From: Penelope pileata
Lineage: Eukaryota; Chordata; Aves; Galliformes; Cracidae
DNA: 64,000 bases
Reading direction: 5' to 3'
Assembly: GCA_013396635.1 (NCBI GenBank)
Contig: WBMW01005284.1
Coordinates: 1 to 64,000, forward strand
Below are positions 11,601 through 24,685 of this stretch, piece by piece; position 1 is the first letter of the stretch; the number at the start of each line of letters is the position of its first letter. The notes under the pieces were generated by a model. The model made no database searches and was not told the DNA's origin. It was given only the letters and a program-made list of their open reading frames with translations. A program made the position numbers and the translations under genes.

Positions 11601-14600
11601 ACAGAATTTTGATTGTTCTGAATTTCTCCAGAAAGTCACACAGAAATTTCATACTAGAACCTGACCACTACTTCAATTTTTGTCAGTTATGTTGTTTTTT
11701 TACATGAGATAGTGTCAGACTCACTGATGATACGGTGTGAAGTATCCAGTCGATAGAAGAACTTAACAGTGGTCTCTCAGAAAGCAGCTTAATGAGACAG
11801 TGGCCCTTCTCAATACAGGAACTGCATTTTCTTCAGTCCAAGCAAATTAAATTAAGTCTGAATTTTCTGCGGGTGGCTTGAAGCTTCACAGCAGGTTGAT
11901 TCTGCACCTTCCTGTAAGCTAACCCAGAGGGAATTATTACCCATCTCTCCAAAATAAAATGTGCCGTTTAGGAGGAATCTCTTATTTGAGCCATTATTTG
12001 TATATAGTTATATCTAACATTTACATGCTATTGATCAACTGTTCTGGGTTTCTAGGGCATCTGCTACTCTTTAGTCATACTAGCATCTGATTTGTTTTCA
12101 ATGCACAAAACTAAATTCAATTAAAATATTTTATTTTTCATTGTTTGTTTTTTCTATTTTTCTGTTCAGTATTTTTTCTAATAGCTTTTAATAAGAAGAA
12201 TTTTAAGTGTTAAAATATTTGCTATAATGCGTGCATCCAGGAAGTCTTTAATCAACAAATACAACAGAAAAAGGATTCTGAAGGTCAGGTCTGTGTATGG
12301 AAAGAATAAGAGAAATACAAGTCTAGAACATATTGTGAGCAGTTCTTAAATCTTGCTTATAATGGTGAGCGATAGGATGTATTCAACTTGCTGTTGAGCA
12401 ACTGTTCATCTGTTCTGCAGTATCTCCTAGAACCTGAAGTATGAAGTTTCTTCAGCAGAGATGTAAAGGAATAAAAAGGCAAAGGAGACAATGCCTTAGA
12501 ACAGCCTTGGAGTTGTGCTGGAGTGTGTGGGAACCAGAAATAGGGTGATAGTGTAAGATTCAGACAGTTCTGATTCTCCTGTATGAGTGGTCCCGTGGTT
12601 CGTTATGTAAGGTAATAACCCTAGAAAACATTTAATTTTTCTGTGGTGTTTTTTTTAATCACCACTTGATTTACAGCACAATAGAATAACCAATTTGGGA
12701 TAACATTTGTTTTGTTTTGTTTTCTTTTTACTTTAACTTATTTGGAAAATAATGAACTAAAAATTTCTTCCTTGAAGGAAGAAATATTACTAAGAAAAAA
12801 ATGTTTCTGAAATATACTGAAATATACAGAACAAATAATTTCTGCAATACGCCAAATTAGCTTTGCTTTGATGTAAGATTTTTCCCTTAAGAAAAATAAT
12901 AAAAAGACTAATGTATCCATATTCATTGAAATGATCTGAATATGCAGTTCCTCTGCGAATTGTCTGTGCTTTAATATTATCTAATGCTCACAGCTTTGCA
13001 TCAGAAAAACAGATTTATCTCCACATCAGCCCATACGTTTTCTTATATTGCAGGTGACTACATCTGGAGAGATTGATGGGTTCACGTTTCTGTGTTAAAC
13101 TGCATTTTGAAAGAAATGGACATCTCAAGACTGACTCAATGTTGAACAGGGCTGGTAGTGGCAAAGTATTAGAACAAGGTGTCATAGGTCTTTTTTATCT
13201 TTTTTCCCATAGTCTAAGGCGTGTATGCTATGATTTCTAAAAATAATTAGGTACTCAATGTTTACAGAAGCTGAACCTTCAACACATTAATAAAGCAGCA
13301 GATTCATTCTGTGCTTTAATTTCTCTTCATAAATCTGACATTACTTTCCTCTGTTAAATTTTGTTATGAACAATTTGGAGCACGTGTCCTGCAAATTATT
13401 TTAGTTCTGGTTGTGTTTTTTCTTGCTGTGAGTAATCTTACTTCTTTGCGTAGCACTGTTGAAGTGATCAAGAAGTTAGACAACATATGAACTGAAATGT
13501 TTGATTGTTGTACTTATGCAACTGCATCGATTGCTGCCATTTCTACCCAGGTCAGAGGAGTTTCAGTTGGAGATAACAAATATTGCTAGTATTAAAGGCA
13601 GCCACCATCTTTTCCAGGCCCTAGAGTGGGAGAACAGTTAACTTGCTGTTGCCTTTTTTATGTTAGTAGAATCAGAAAATGCATGTTTCCTCCAGCGCTG
13701 CTTTATGAACTCCTCTTTGCCATTCCCTTGATCCATTGCACCTAACAAAGGAGAAAAAAAGCCTGTTGTACAGTGATCCTCCAGAATATTGCTTTACTGT
13801 ATTCTTGTTAAATCGGCACGGTCCTCTGCTTGCAAATAATACGTCAATTTGTATGACCACCAAATTTATCCATTACAGTTCTGCACTTTGTGTGTGGCCT
13901 TGAGGCATTTCTGATGGTTAAGACAGTATCTGTAGAGCCATGTTATACAGAAAGTGTTTTACAAATAGTTCCTCTGTGAGTGTCATTGATTTTAAAAAGG
14001 CTGGGAGTGATTGAGAAGAAATCTGCTATGGAATGCAAAATGTTGTTGAAGCTGGGTCTTGACATACACTTCAGTAAATAGTGTGCGTGATGTTTGAAGG
14101 GATCAGTACTGAGAATTTGTGGTATATTATGAATATTTGATTAATTTTATTTTTTTAATTGTCTGTGTCAATTTCTATAGCTATGAGTGCTATAGGAATG
14201 AATGTAAATCAAGGCAGTACTTCATTGATGCAAAACTAAGAATACAACACTTCAAAATGAGTTGAAATAATTTTTATTATAGTTGCAGAATAAAATGCTT
14301 TCAGTAGTTTCATTATCAGAATTTCAGTAAGTACTGGAAATAATTTTATTTCCAAACCTATGGAGATGAGCATAGTTCAAAATGAAGAAATGTAATTCGT
14401 TACATTTAAATTTGATTTATTTAACTTCTGTAAGGGTAAACAGTATAAAATGTCTGGGTAAGTTTAGTTGTAGATTTGTCAAGGCCAATAAAATTAGAAT
14501 TCTTCACATTATAATGTTAATAGAGCCAAAATTTAAATAGCTATCTTAAACACATTATGACTGCTGTATCTGTTAGATAAAGTCCATTAAGTGCCAACAA

Positions 14601-14756
14601 TGTCAGATGGTGTGGACATTTCTAGCTAAGAAAATGATTCTAAAATTACCCTTATCATAGACTTCACATGCATGGAGGAAAGTATAAATTGAATTTTTTT
14701 TTGTATGAAACAATAGTGATGACTAAAATCTACATTCTCATTCACCAAGAACATCT
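11600..14756. other. Non-coding DNA, no gene recognised
   Basis: Contains a near-perfect palindrome at 12763-12785 (listed separately) and a TTTTG-type run near 12707-12725. No open frame shows a known domain; all are under about 65 codons. Confidence 0.55.
12763..12785. repeat. Perfect 11-base inverted repeat
   Basis: Arms atttcttcctt (12763-12773) and aaggaagaaat (12775-12785) are exactly complementary around a single central G. As DNA this is a palindrome able to form a cruciform. No element ends are visible around it. Confidence 0.8.
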
Positions 14757-14757
14757 A

Positions 14758-14975
14758 TGGGGTTGCTCCGAAAGTAATGCCTCCTATTATATTCTGAGGC
14801 GGATGTTGGTGGGATGGCAGCAGAGCTGAACCTTCCCCCCCAGCTCCCGTCCCATGCTGTGGGTGTGTGCCTGGGGCCACGGGGCAGAGCCACTGCCATG
14901 ATGGTGCAGGCAGGGACAGGCCGCGGTTTGGGCTGTGCTGCGCCGTGTGGGGCCTGTGGGTTGGACATGCTTCAT
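14758..14975 (+). mobile_element. Mariner-type 5' fragment (Galluhop-like)
   Basis: Begins after a TA (14756-14757) with 'tggggttgctccgaaagtaa'. It continues through the GC-rich leader, including 'gatgttggtgggatggcagc', 'agctgaaccttccccc' and 'ctcccgtcccatgctgtgg', colinear with the 5' leader of the minus-strand element at 8.04-8.94 kb. Relative to that copy it lacks roughly 17 bases just inside the inverted repeat. Similarity fades near 14975, before any transposase codons, so the element is a 5'-end relic in the opposite orientation to the 8 kb copy. The open frames here reflect its high GC rather than a gene. Confidence 0.85.
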
Positions 14976-15302
14976 CCAGGAAGTCCTCAGGGTAAGAGAA
15001 CTCTTCTGGCTTTTTATATTAAATGCACACTTAGCCAAGTTTTGGCTGCAGACCCAGAACCTGGACTGCCCAAACTTTAAATGTAATTTGGACATGAAGC
15101 GCTATGTGGAGGTTCAGGATCCTCTCTAACTTGCAGACAATTTGCAGGAGTGATAAGACGTTTTTTTCTTTTGGTGGCACATTTGTTGTGATCATTTCCT
15201 ATCACATTATATCCATCTTATGTGACGCTGCAAAGTTTATGTAATTGGGAAGGGTAAAATAGAATAAGAAAATCTTGTCCATAGCACCATAATCTTTTTC
15301 AT

Positions 15303-15598
15303 GGATTCATAGAATATCCTGAGTTGAAAGGGACATACAGGGATCGCTGCATCTGACTCCTGGCTCCACACAGGGCCACCCAAAGATCAACCTACGTGTC
15401 TGAGAGCGTTGTCTAAACATTGCTTGAGCTCTGGCAGCATGGGGCCATGCCCAGCACCTCTGGGGCAGAGCCTTTTCCCAGCCCCCACCTGACCCTCCCC
15501 AGGCGCATCTCCCTTGGGCCCTGTTGCTGTCGCCAGGGAGCAGAGATCAGTGCTGCCCCTCCGCTCCTGTATGCTGCCATGAGGTCCCCCAAGTGTGT
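15303..15598 (-). mobile_element. CR1 LINE 3' fragment
   Basis: A reversed CR1 tail is evident: 'catagaatatcctgagttga' near 15309, then 'actcctggctccacacaggg', 'ccacccaaagatcaacct', 'gtctgagagcgttgtctaaa' and 'gagctctggcagcatggggc'. The order and wording are those of the reverse complement of a CR1 tail in which a final AGTTGGACTCGATGATCC block precedes the 8-base repeats. Further in, 'ccacctgaccctccccaggc' and 'gggagcagagatcagtgctg' continue the ORF2 3' region with several deletions. The 5' limit is near 15598. No intact frame. Confidence 0.88.
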
Positions 15599-15998
15599 CT
15601 TGGTCCCATATTAAATCCGTAAAAGAATTACGTTTTTAAGCTACCTTTTCAGTTTTCTACTTGGATTACTGTTTGAGCTTCTTTCTGTTCTGTTTGTTAC
15701 CTGGTGCAAAGTGTCCAATGGCTCCTAGTGACTTGAGGTTGAGGAAATGATCGGTAGTATTGTATAACTACAATCCATAAACTTTCTTTAAGGCAAGCAG
15801 AACTGTAAGAAGATGAGTATCTGTTTGGATTACTTAGGATAAGAGCCATGTGGATTGGTAGCTGTTCATACAGCCTGTATTTTAATTCACTCTGAGGCAG
15901 AAGACTATTCAGAGTAAGATTTTTAAGGGGTCCAGACTGCAATTGTTTTCTTAGAAGCAAAAATAAATTCTCATTTCGTTAAACGAACGTGTTGTGGA

Positions 15999-16019
15999 TT
16001 ATTATTATTATTATTTTTT
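15999..16019. repeat. (ATT)n microsatellite
   Basis: Five to six ATT units running into a short T run, read directly. Confidence 0.9.
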
Positions 16020-18763
16020 CCCCAGAATGGATTTAGCTGTCCTCGCTTTCTGAATGGGAATAATAGTTTTAAATTATGGTTAGTGGGTGTAATGCATTTC
16101 CTATCTGATGACTTTGTCAAAAGTTATGCTTTATCCTTGGTATTTTTACATAGTGTTTTGATTAAAATAGTATATTTTCCATAAAATGTAATGAATGTGA
16201 TAATAACTATACGTAAATTCTGCTTTATCAAATAGTACCTAGTTGCTAGTTTTCTTTAACACTTTTCCTGTGGAGTTCTCCCTCTGCTAAAGAGTAAAAT
16301 TTAATAACCCGACCCTTTCTTACCAGTACTCTGTGATAATATATTAATTATATGCATGATGTTGTCTCAGGTGTTGTACAACTATCCTAGTCGACTGATA
16401 ACTGATCAAGAGTTTCTGCACAAATAGAGCCTTTGAATTATATATTTTTAGCTTATTTTAATGACCAACAACCGTTTGAGTAACAAGGAATTGTGTAGTT
16501 ATGTTCCCCAAGTCTCAGTTGGGATCAGCATTTTACCCACATGACATTATTTTGATACTTTACCAAAGAAAGTGGCTGAATTCTAAATGTTTGACAGTAT
16601 AATTTCTCTACTTGAATCCATTCAATGAGATCTTGAAGCTGAATTTTCCAACCTCGAGGACAAGGTGCTCCTTATTCTGTAGGTCTGTAAAGTAGTCGTT
16701 GATTAGGACTGCCTTGCACTATAGCAATGCAAATAAAATAATTAACATTATTTTTTTTTAAGTACAAAGCTCTATAACCATAGCATTGAAAAGTTGCATG
16801 TTTTGTTCTTAATGCCTAATGTAGTTTTTCTTGTTAGATAAAAATATTACTTATATAACACTTTTCCCCAGCCAGCAGCTTCCACTAAGAGGAGTTAGTA
16901 CCTTGACTGATATTATTTAAAATTTCCCATGCTAATTAATTTTTTTAGACCGTTACATTTGACTTAAAACCCAAGTTGTGGTACTATTGATCCCTAACCA
17001 TGATAAGTTTTTGACTATATAGAAATGTTTTGGATTGGACATTTATTTGTTAAAAGATCCAAATTTGAAAGATTCTAAAACATATTCAATTGAAGAGTAG
17101 AAAAAAATTGATTAAATTTTATTATTCATGGACAGCGACTCTAGGTAGACGCTGGAGTCTAAGCAATTAAATAGTTATAGAACTTTTACAAAAAGTGCAC
17201 CAAATCTTATATTCAGTGATTAAAAGAATTTGCATTCTCATGGCTTGAAAAACTGTTGTACATTCCTCCTTCAGATATTACATCCAAAGTCCCCACTGCA
17301 ATTCATTTGTACCTTCCAGAACTTCATTTTTTTTCACAACTTTAATAGTCCTAACTTTGCCCACATTTAAAGTACTTCAATACCTTGAGAGGTTCCAGAT
17401 AGAGCTTGATTATTTTCTTTAAAATGCTTTCACAGTAATAAAGATCTTGACAAAGTGACAAGATTTGATAAAGATAACTCATTTGGGAACATGTGGGTGT
17501 TGATTTTCAGTCAGTACAATAGTTTTTATATCCAGTGTGTAGATAGCAGCTGTACCACTTGTGTTATTACCACATACTTTAAAGTAGGTTGATACTGTCA
17601 TAGACCCTGGTTCGTAGTTACGATACTGTGGAAAGAGTTTGGCAGAAGGTGAAGGCCAAGTAGAGAAAACCTCTTATTCACTAAGAGCTTAGTATTGTTT
17701 AACAAGGAGAATTAGCCAAAGTTGAAAGAAAATTAATATATCTTAATTTTGTAGTGTTGCTTTCCAGTTGCTGTACTACAGTATATCCTCAGTATGGCAT
17801 ATTTTTAAAAGAGATTTGAGCAAAAAGAAAAAAGAGAGCTGTTTTTAGCCACCTGATGACTGACATTGTGGAACAACCTTCTAGCAGGAGTCATGAGTAC
17901 AACAACCTGTGATTCCGAATTGTTTGGGGATAAACAGAGATCAGGTTTTGAATCTGACTGCCTTTTATTTGTCTTCCTACTACCATTTGGAAAGATTTCA
18001 GATTTGAGGAAGGGAACAGGGAGGGAAGCAACTCCCTGCTGGTGTTCCAGAGAGAATGTTTGTAAGGGCATGGCCAGTTACAACAACTCATTTTACTATT
18101 CAACATACCTTGTCACGTGCCCTTTCCTTCCTGAAGCTGCAGCCAATGTCCAATGTGTGAGATGGAAAAATGCAGGTTTTCGTGGTGACGTTGGGGAAGA
18201 ACAAAGGAGAAAAAAAGTCTGTAAAATATATGCAGTACTATATAGGGATTTACAGTGGACTACTACATGTGGACTTTTCCAAGACATTAATTTAAATGGT
18301 TCTTTTCAAGTATAAATAAAATTCTTGACTTCTATTAAATGTAGGACAGTCTCCAATCACCTATTTAGGCATAAAACCACTACAACTTGTAATCTAAATG
18401 GCTTACATTCACATCAGCCTGTTAATTCTTCAGGAAGTTTGTATTGTATCCAGATATTTTCTCTTAGTTGTGTCTTTGTTGCTTATATTCAACACGTAGT
18501 ACCCAAAATGCAGCATGCATACCCAGCTTGGTGTTTTTGTATCTGCTCACCGTCATTCTTTTGAAATGTGTATAACAGGACACAGGAAAAATTTCATCTT
18601 GGCAGAGTTGTTAAACACTAATTACTGCCAGAGCTGCATGGTCATATCAAACAGAATACTGCTAAAGTCTTCCTCACAGTAATTGCTTTGAAGGGCATGA
18701 TCCTGTTTGGATGTATACTCTGACATTTTACTGTTGGTATCCAGAAAAAGCCACTGTCATGTT

Positions 18764-18814
18764 TTTATTGTTGTTTGTTTGCTTGTTTGCTGATTTTTTG
18801 TTTGTTTGTTTTTA
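18764..18814. repeat. (GTTT)n low-complexity tract
   Basis: Interrupted TTTG and GCTTGTTTGC units followed by repeated GTTT; read directly. Confidence 0.85.
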
Positions 18815-19527
18815 AAAGACAAATCTGAGTGTATCAATTTATAACTCTTTTTTTGGAGGGAGAGGGAGGCGGGGATGAGTGGAAGAGTAGTAGACTCATG
18901 TAATTGACTTTTGGGATTGTCACTGGGAATCTGAAGAGTGGTAGGTGTTCTTTCTGATCTTGGTAAGAGCAGTCCTAAAGCCACCAGCGAAATACTGGAT
19001 CAAGAATGAAGATCTATGTTCCTTGAATCACTCAACTCTCTTTAACATTAAATGTGCCTAAACTTCATCAGGATCTACATGAGAAGTCTTTTATCAGTGA
19101 AGCACACTTTTGTGTCTGTTGGCGTTTGTATAAGATTTTCTTTCACTAAAGCAGCTTATTGATGTTTAAATAGAGTTTCAAGTTGTACTTAAAGTCATCA
19201 TATTAACAAGATTACTGAAATTATACAGATTTTAGTCTGATGCACATCTATGTCAGTTGCAAATAGGGCTTTAATGATGCAATTTAAAACTTTCAGTAGA
19301 AGAAATGCCAATATAGGCCAAGAATTAATTTTGAATCCAAAGAGGGAAGAGCAAGCTATTAATTAACTATGTCTAGCAGAAGCATTTCAGTAGATCCCTT
19401 TTAGTTACGATAATGGTTGGTGTTAAATGTCGGGAAATTGACCCTCCCTGTGCTGTGCATCAGTTACAGCTGCTGGGAACCTCATTTCTCTAACTGAACT
19501 ACTTGCATATTTCTTTATTCTTCCCTC

Positions 19528-19565
19528 TCTGTTTTTTTTCTTTTTCTGTTTTTTTTTTTTTTTTC
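19528..19565. repeat. T-rich tract
   Basis: Three T runs split by single C or G bases, the last about 16 bases long. It could be the A-tail of a minus-strand retroposed sequence, but no source gene was recognised upstream on that strand. Confidence 0.8.
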
Positions 19566-19869
19566 ATAAATTTCAAAGGTCGGCTGTATAAGAGAGCACT
19601 GAAATCCTGATTCAGTTAGCTGCATAAGTGTAGGCCCAGCATTTAAGTGTACGAGTGGCCTCTTCAAAATCAGGCTCTTGACACCGCATGAGGCATTAGT
19701 ACAGCAGGAACGATATGACACGTTGACACTGAGGGGAATAAATTGAAGATAGGAACCTTCTAAGACCTGGCTGAGTGCCGAGACTTGTGCCAAATATTTT
19801 TTAATAGTTGTATGGCACTGTTTTCGAAAAATCGAACACTTAGAGCACTTTTTTTCCTTGAAGTAGAAT

Positions 19870-20150
19870 TGGTGACGTAAGGCAGAGGTGCAAAGCTGCC
19901 AGGACCCCACTGTCCCCAGCCCTCTGCAGCTGCAGGTGCCATCCGGCTCTCGAGCTGGGCTGCTGAAGGCAGATGTGCAGAGCATGGGGTGTCATTGCTG
20001 CAGCCAGACACAACACCTGGAAACCATGGCTTTGTCAAAATGTGGTTTGGGAAGAGATTGTGCGTCTTCATTGGAGTCCGTCTAGCTCGAGTGTCTCAGT
20101 CAGGAGTCGTGTTCTCTTTGGCAGGTTGTGTGCAGGGAAGTGGAAGAAGT
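19870..20150. other. GC-richer patch of unknown origin
   Basis: This stretch is visibly richer in G+C than its surroundings and has overlapping open frames on both strands (for example 19760-20071 on the minus strand, 103 codons). None has a recognisable domain. It directly follows a longer minus-strand open frame (19515-19985, 156 codons) that ends in the T-rich tract. It may be an old unrecognised repeat, a regulatory element or an unannotated exon. Confidence 0.3.
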
Positions 20151-20416
20151 ATGGGTAGTTAAAAATTGTGTCAATGCAAAGTTTTTTTACTAAATTATTT
20201 TAGGATTATGTTAGGCTAGTTTTGTGAATGTGACTTAGTAAACAGTTCAGTCTGAAACTGGCCAACCAAAAATATCATCAATATTGAGGGTTTTTTTTAA
20301 CTTCGTTTTATTTCTTCTTTTTATATTGGACTGATAGGTGATGACAACTCTTCTGATAATACATTTTTGACATAGTATTGAAAATATTTCCAAGCCATAC
20401 TAGAATTAGTTAATTA

Positions 20417-20437
20417 AATATTTATTTATTTATTTAT
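20417..20437. repeat. (TTTA)n microsatellite
   Basis: About five TTTA units, read directly. Confidence 0.9.
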
Positions 20438-23400
20438 GGTGTTTCTGATATCTTTTCAGATTTTACATCACATTTCCTGTGGTTCAGTGATAATGAAGAG
20501 TTATGACACAATAAATAGTGTTATGGCTGTGTTAACATATTGCTGTGAGAAACCATGTGCTGGCATGAAATATTTTCCTATCAATATCATGGAATAATTG
20601 TCAATGTCTGAAGGAATTAAAAAAACATGATTTATTTGTATAAAACATATCTGAAGATAACAAAAAACAAAAATATTGTTGTAAGGTGTCTGTCTTAATA
20701 TTCAAGTCCTGATGTAGAATTGCAGTGAGTTGTCCATGGAGAATTTCTGTTCTCCTCTCTGGCTCTACACTGTGAAAGAACTGGAGTTGCCGATGTTGCT
20801 GTAGGAATGTTAACAGCCTGATGATGGCACCTCTGCAGAAGCAGCCTAGGACAGTTTGTCTGAATCTGCCAAGAATGGGAAAACAAACTGTTCACTGTTT
20901 TGTTGAAGTTGTGAGTTTAATTTATTACTGTTTCAGCATTGAGGCTTTGATATTGTTTTTTGTTTGTTTGAATTCTCCAGAGTTCATGTTCTAAGAGCTA
21001 TGAATTTTTTTTTCCACAATAATTGAAAGTTCAGGATTAACATTTCTTTACAAACGAGAAAAAGAAAATAATGGAAGAACTAACTGAGTTCTTTCAGAAA
21101 CGTACACTGATATTTGCCTTGTTTGATTAGGATCTAGAAGAATGTTAGGAAAGTCATTTTTTTTTAAATTTCCTTGATATTTTGACAGTGGGTGTGTGTA
21201 TATGTCTGTATATACCCATATACTATGGATATTTTGTGTGAAACTAGTATGGATATCCCAAGAACATTGTGCAGAACCAAAAAGAGAATAACTGCTCTGC
21301 TTACAGACTACTTCTGTGAAATAGCAACAGATGTTGACAGCTGCTTTGGGAGTCTTCAAAGCAGTAGTATTTTTTTAGGTGTTTTAGTTAAAATTAAGCA
21401 ATTAAAGCAGTATATCGAAATCTAGTTGGCTTTGGTATGAAGGGTTAAATTTTAAGATCTGGTCTTTCTTCTGTTTGTTTCCCTTTGTCTTACAATGCAG
21501 CTTGCTGTTGTGGTGGGGAGGTTTTGATCTCCACCCATGTGTGGAACAAAGCACTCGGCTGTGTGGGTAGTGGTGCTTTTAGGTGGATTTTGCATAATTT
21601 GAGAAATCCTGCCTTACCAATCACAAAATGTGGTTGTTTAAAGGTCAAGCTATGAGAGAAGATCAATTGACTACATAACAAACAGTACAAAAAATACCAC
21701 TTGAGGTAAAATGTATGCTGATGATAACTGAATAAGCCCTCCTGTGTATGCTAATCCTGATTTATTTTAATTGGTAATTAAGACGGTTTGTTTTATTGCT
21801 TGTAGCCATGAGCACCTGGAAGACTGACTAATCCCTTCCATGTGTTGGGGACAATCCAGCTGCTACTGTTGACTCACAATGTGGAAATTTTCTATCTGAG
21901 TGTGGTTTAATTAGTATTTTTCCAGGCATTTAAAGATGCCCTTTTCTTTTTCCATATCAGGAACTGGAACAGATTGTAAATGTTTTGGGCCTGTACCTAG
22001 CACGTAGGTTCAAGCAACTAGATGCTTCATGGATTGTGCCATCTGTGCACAAGAATTGTCTTCTATGTCTTGTACAGCATGTCTTAATACAGAGCTAGGA
22101 GCATGCTGGTCAGTAAAAGGTCTCACTGAGAAATGTATTTTCCTTCTGGAAAATTATTTTACTGGGAGAACGATCATTCCAAAGGCTTCAAATGATCCGT
22201 TTAACAAATCGTGCAAGAACTGATGTAGCATTTTAGATTTTCTGTTATTAAATCTTTGAGCTGCCTAGGCATTTCCTACATTTAAAAGTTTTCTGCTGAC
22301 ATAATCAGGTCTATTATTTGTCCAAGAGAAATATCTCCTAATATTTTATTGCCTGTCTTGTCATAATGGAAAATATGCAAGCTGCTGTTGTGACACCTGT
22401 TTTCTCTTAATTTATTTGAAGTTAGCTCATACAGAGATCATCTGCAGGATCTGATTTGGAAGTCTGGAGCTAGTTTTGTTTTCCTTATGTATTGTCAAGT
22501 ATTGTTGAATTTGGGAGGTTTTGGTGCAAAAAGAGAATGAAAAGTTAGGGGCTTAATGTAGAAATGTAAGGGAGCATATGATAGCCCACACACAATTCAA
22601 ATGCAACTGCAACTGTTATGCAAAATGTTATGATTTTTCTCATGTTTGTTGCATTGTATTTGAAATTACATGAGCATTCCTGTCAGAAAAAAAATGGAAT
22701 TTATTCTTTTAAGAAAGCAAAATTAGATATGAGAAAATTCAAAGTGAATCCATAATTGTTCTAGACTTTAAAATGAATGCCACTTCCATAATAATTTCAT
22801 GTGACTTCTTCTTACAGTCAGCAGAGAGCAGCAGTGCGATGACCTGAATTAGAAGGAATGGTTGTAAAGAATACTGGAAATAATTAAAAAACTAAATACT
22901 TCAAAAATAATCAATTATTGATGTTACACCTGTATAAATTTAATGAGACTTTTGGCAAAGGAAATGAGCAGAAGGTGAAAAAAAATGATGCTGACAATAA
23001 ATTAACCATCATGGAAATCATTGTCAAAATGGATATTTACATACAGTGAAAAAAAAAAAAAAGTTAGAGCAGAGAGTAGGCAACTGAGTGCCTTAGGAAA
23101 ATGGATGGGTTAGTGTCTGAGCTGCATAAGCTGTCCAAAATGACTATGCAGTGTAATTAAGATATAACATAATTAAGAGCAGAGGACAAATATTAGCACA
23201 CAGACTACAGTTCAAAGAATAATTCTGCTTGACTGCATGCTGAATAGTCTGAAATCTGATTAATTCGATTTAACATTCAGAAATCGTTAATTACATCTGC
23301 TAGTAACTTACAAATCAGTATTGTTGTTCATATTCAGAGTTCATAGATACAGATCAGAACGTTAAAATATTCAGAGTCCAGGACATGTAAGACATGAAGT

Positions 23401-23593
23401 GTTGTTTCTGGTGTCTCGAACACAGTTTCTTTCATGTCTCTCACTTCTTCATTTGGTATTGTCTTAAAACAAAACCAAAATGAACGGTTTCCATTTTCAT
23501 CGGTGATTCTCTTTCACCCACCCTCATTTTCTATAGTAAAAGCAGGAAGTAAACTTCTGTGGATAATGAGCAGATAATTTATATACTATTTAT

Positions 23594-23617
23594 ACGGATA
23601 TTTATATAAATACCCGT
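23594..23617. repeat. Imperfect 24-base palindrome
   Basis: The sequence from 23594 to 23617 reads the same on both strands except for one mismatched pair (positions 23598 and 23613). The core is tatttatataaata, flanked by CGG/CCG. No known site was recognised. Confidence 0.7.
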
Positions 23618-24634
23618 GAGTCAGATAAATTATGCTGCATCTTTTCATTCCAGAAAAACTGCTACAATGCGGGATGTAAGCAGATGCTGTTGCCCTAGTG
23701 ATTGCTCATGTGAGTCTAGATTGCACCAGGTCTGCATTTTGTATCGATGTTTGCATTTGTGTATCCAACTCATAGGGATAAGGCTACAAATTAAATGCAA
23801 CCAAATGAAATGATACACATGCAAAGTGTCAAAAACGGCATATGGCTTACAGGGAGTAAGGGATTACACTGGAGTAGTGCCTTATAGATGATAAAGGAAA
23901 TCTTAAGAAATGTAACTTTACACCATAGCGTACAATACACGAGTATAACCATCTCTCTACAGTGTTAGCCAATTTAATATGGAACTAAACTTAGAGACAT
24001 GAAATTTCCAGTCTGCTTAGCTATTCTGGGTGCCTGTGGGTTAGTGTGCCCCATCTGAGATATGAGAGTCAGCAACGGGCAGTTTCTGGTAATTGAATTA
24101 CTGATGTATCTAGACATTTCTAGTTTCTCTTTTTCATTTCTTCGGTATTATACACCAGAAGATGTGATCTAAAGTGCAGAATAAAAGCTGCCATGCTCCA
24201 AAGATTAGCTTCAGAGCTCTGAAAAAAATGCTTTTAATCTCAATTTTCATTCTGTGAAATTTTTTCAATATTTAATTATTCCATAATTACACATCCCATT
24301 ACATTTCCATTTTGGAAGCAGGTGGTTCTTTAGCTGTTAGAAGTTATTTGTGTTTTAAATAGGCATTTTACAGGTATTTGAATGATGCAGACTGTTCTTT
24401 ACGTGTTTCTGTGATGCTCATTTTGGGCTTTCATGTACCTCCAGAAATATTGCATGTTTCTAAAATTCTTCCTTTCCTTGTATAGCTTTAACATTCCTTG
24501 AGTCTGAGAATGATTTAAATTCTAGAATAAGCCGTTATGCAGCAAGTTGCTTTTTGAAAATATATGGTCCTGGAAATTGTTACTTACAGTAATCCAAAAA
24601 GCTTGCAGTGTATCTGTATTCTTTCTCTTTGTAG

Positions 24635-24685
24635 CTTTCATTGACATTGTTAGTACTGATCAGGATCCACAATTCTTGTTCTGCA
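24635..24685 (+). other. Exon-like unit between splice consensus sites (speculative)
   Basis: An acceptor-like 'attctttctctttgtag' ends at 24634 and a strong donor 'gtaagt' begins at 24686. The enclosed 51 bases are a multiple of three and stay open in one frame (peptide core FIDIVSTDQDPQFLFC). I do not recognise the peptide, and such pairs arise by chance in introns. Confidence 0.12.

Noticed and set aside
17866..18315. 149-codon plus-strand open frame
   Set aside because: No recognisable domain or signal, and overlapping open frames exist on the opposite strand. A frame of this length is not surprising by chance in 64 kb read six ways.
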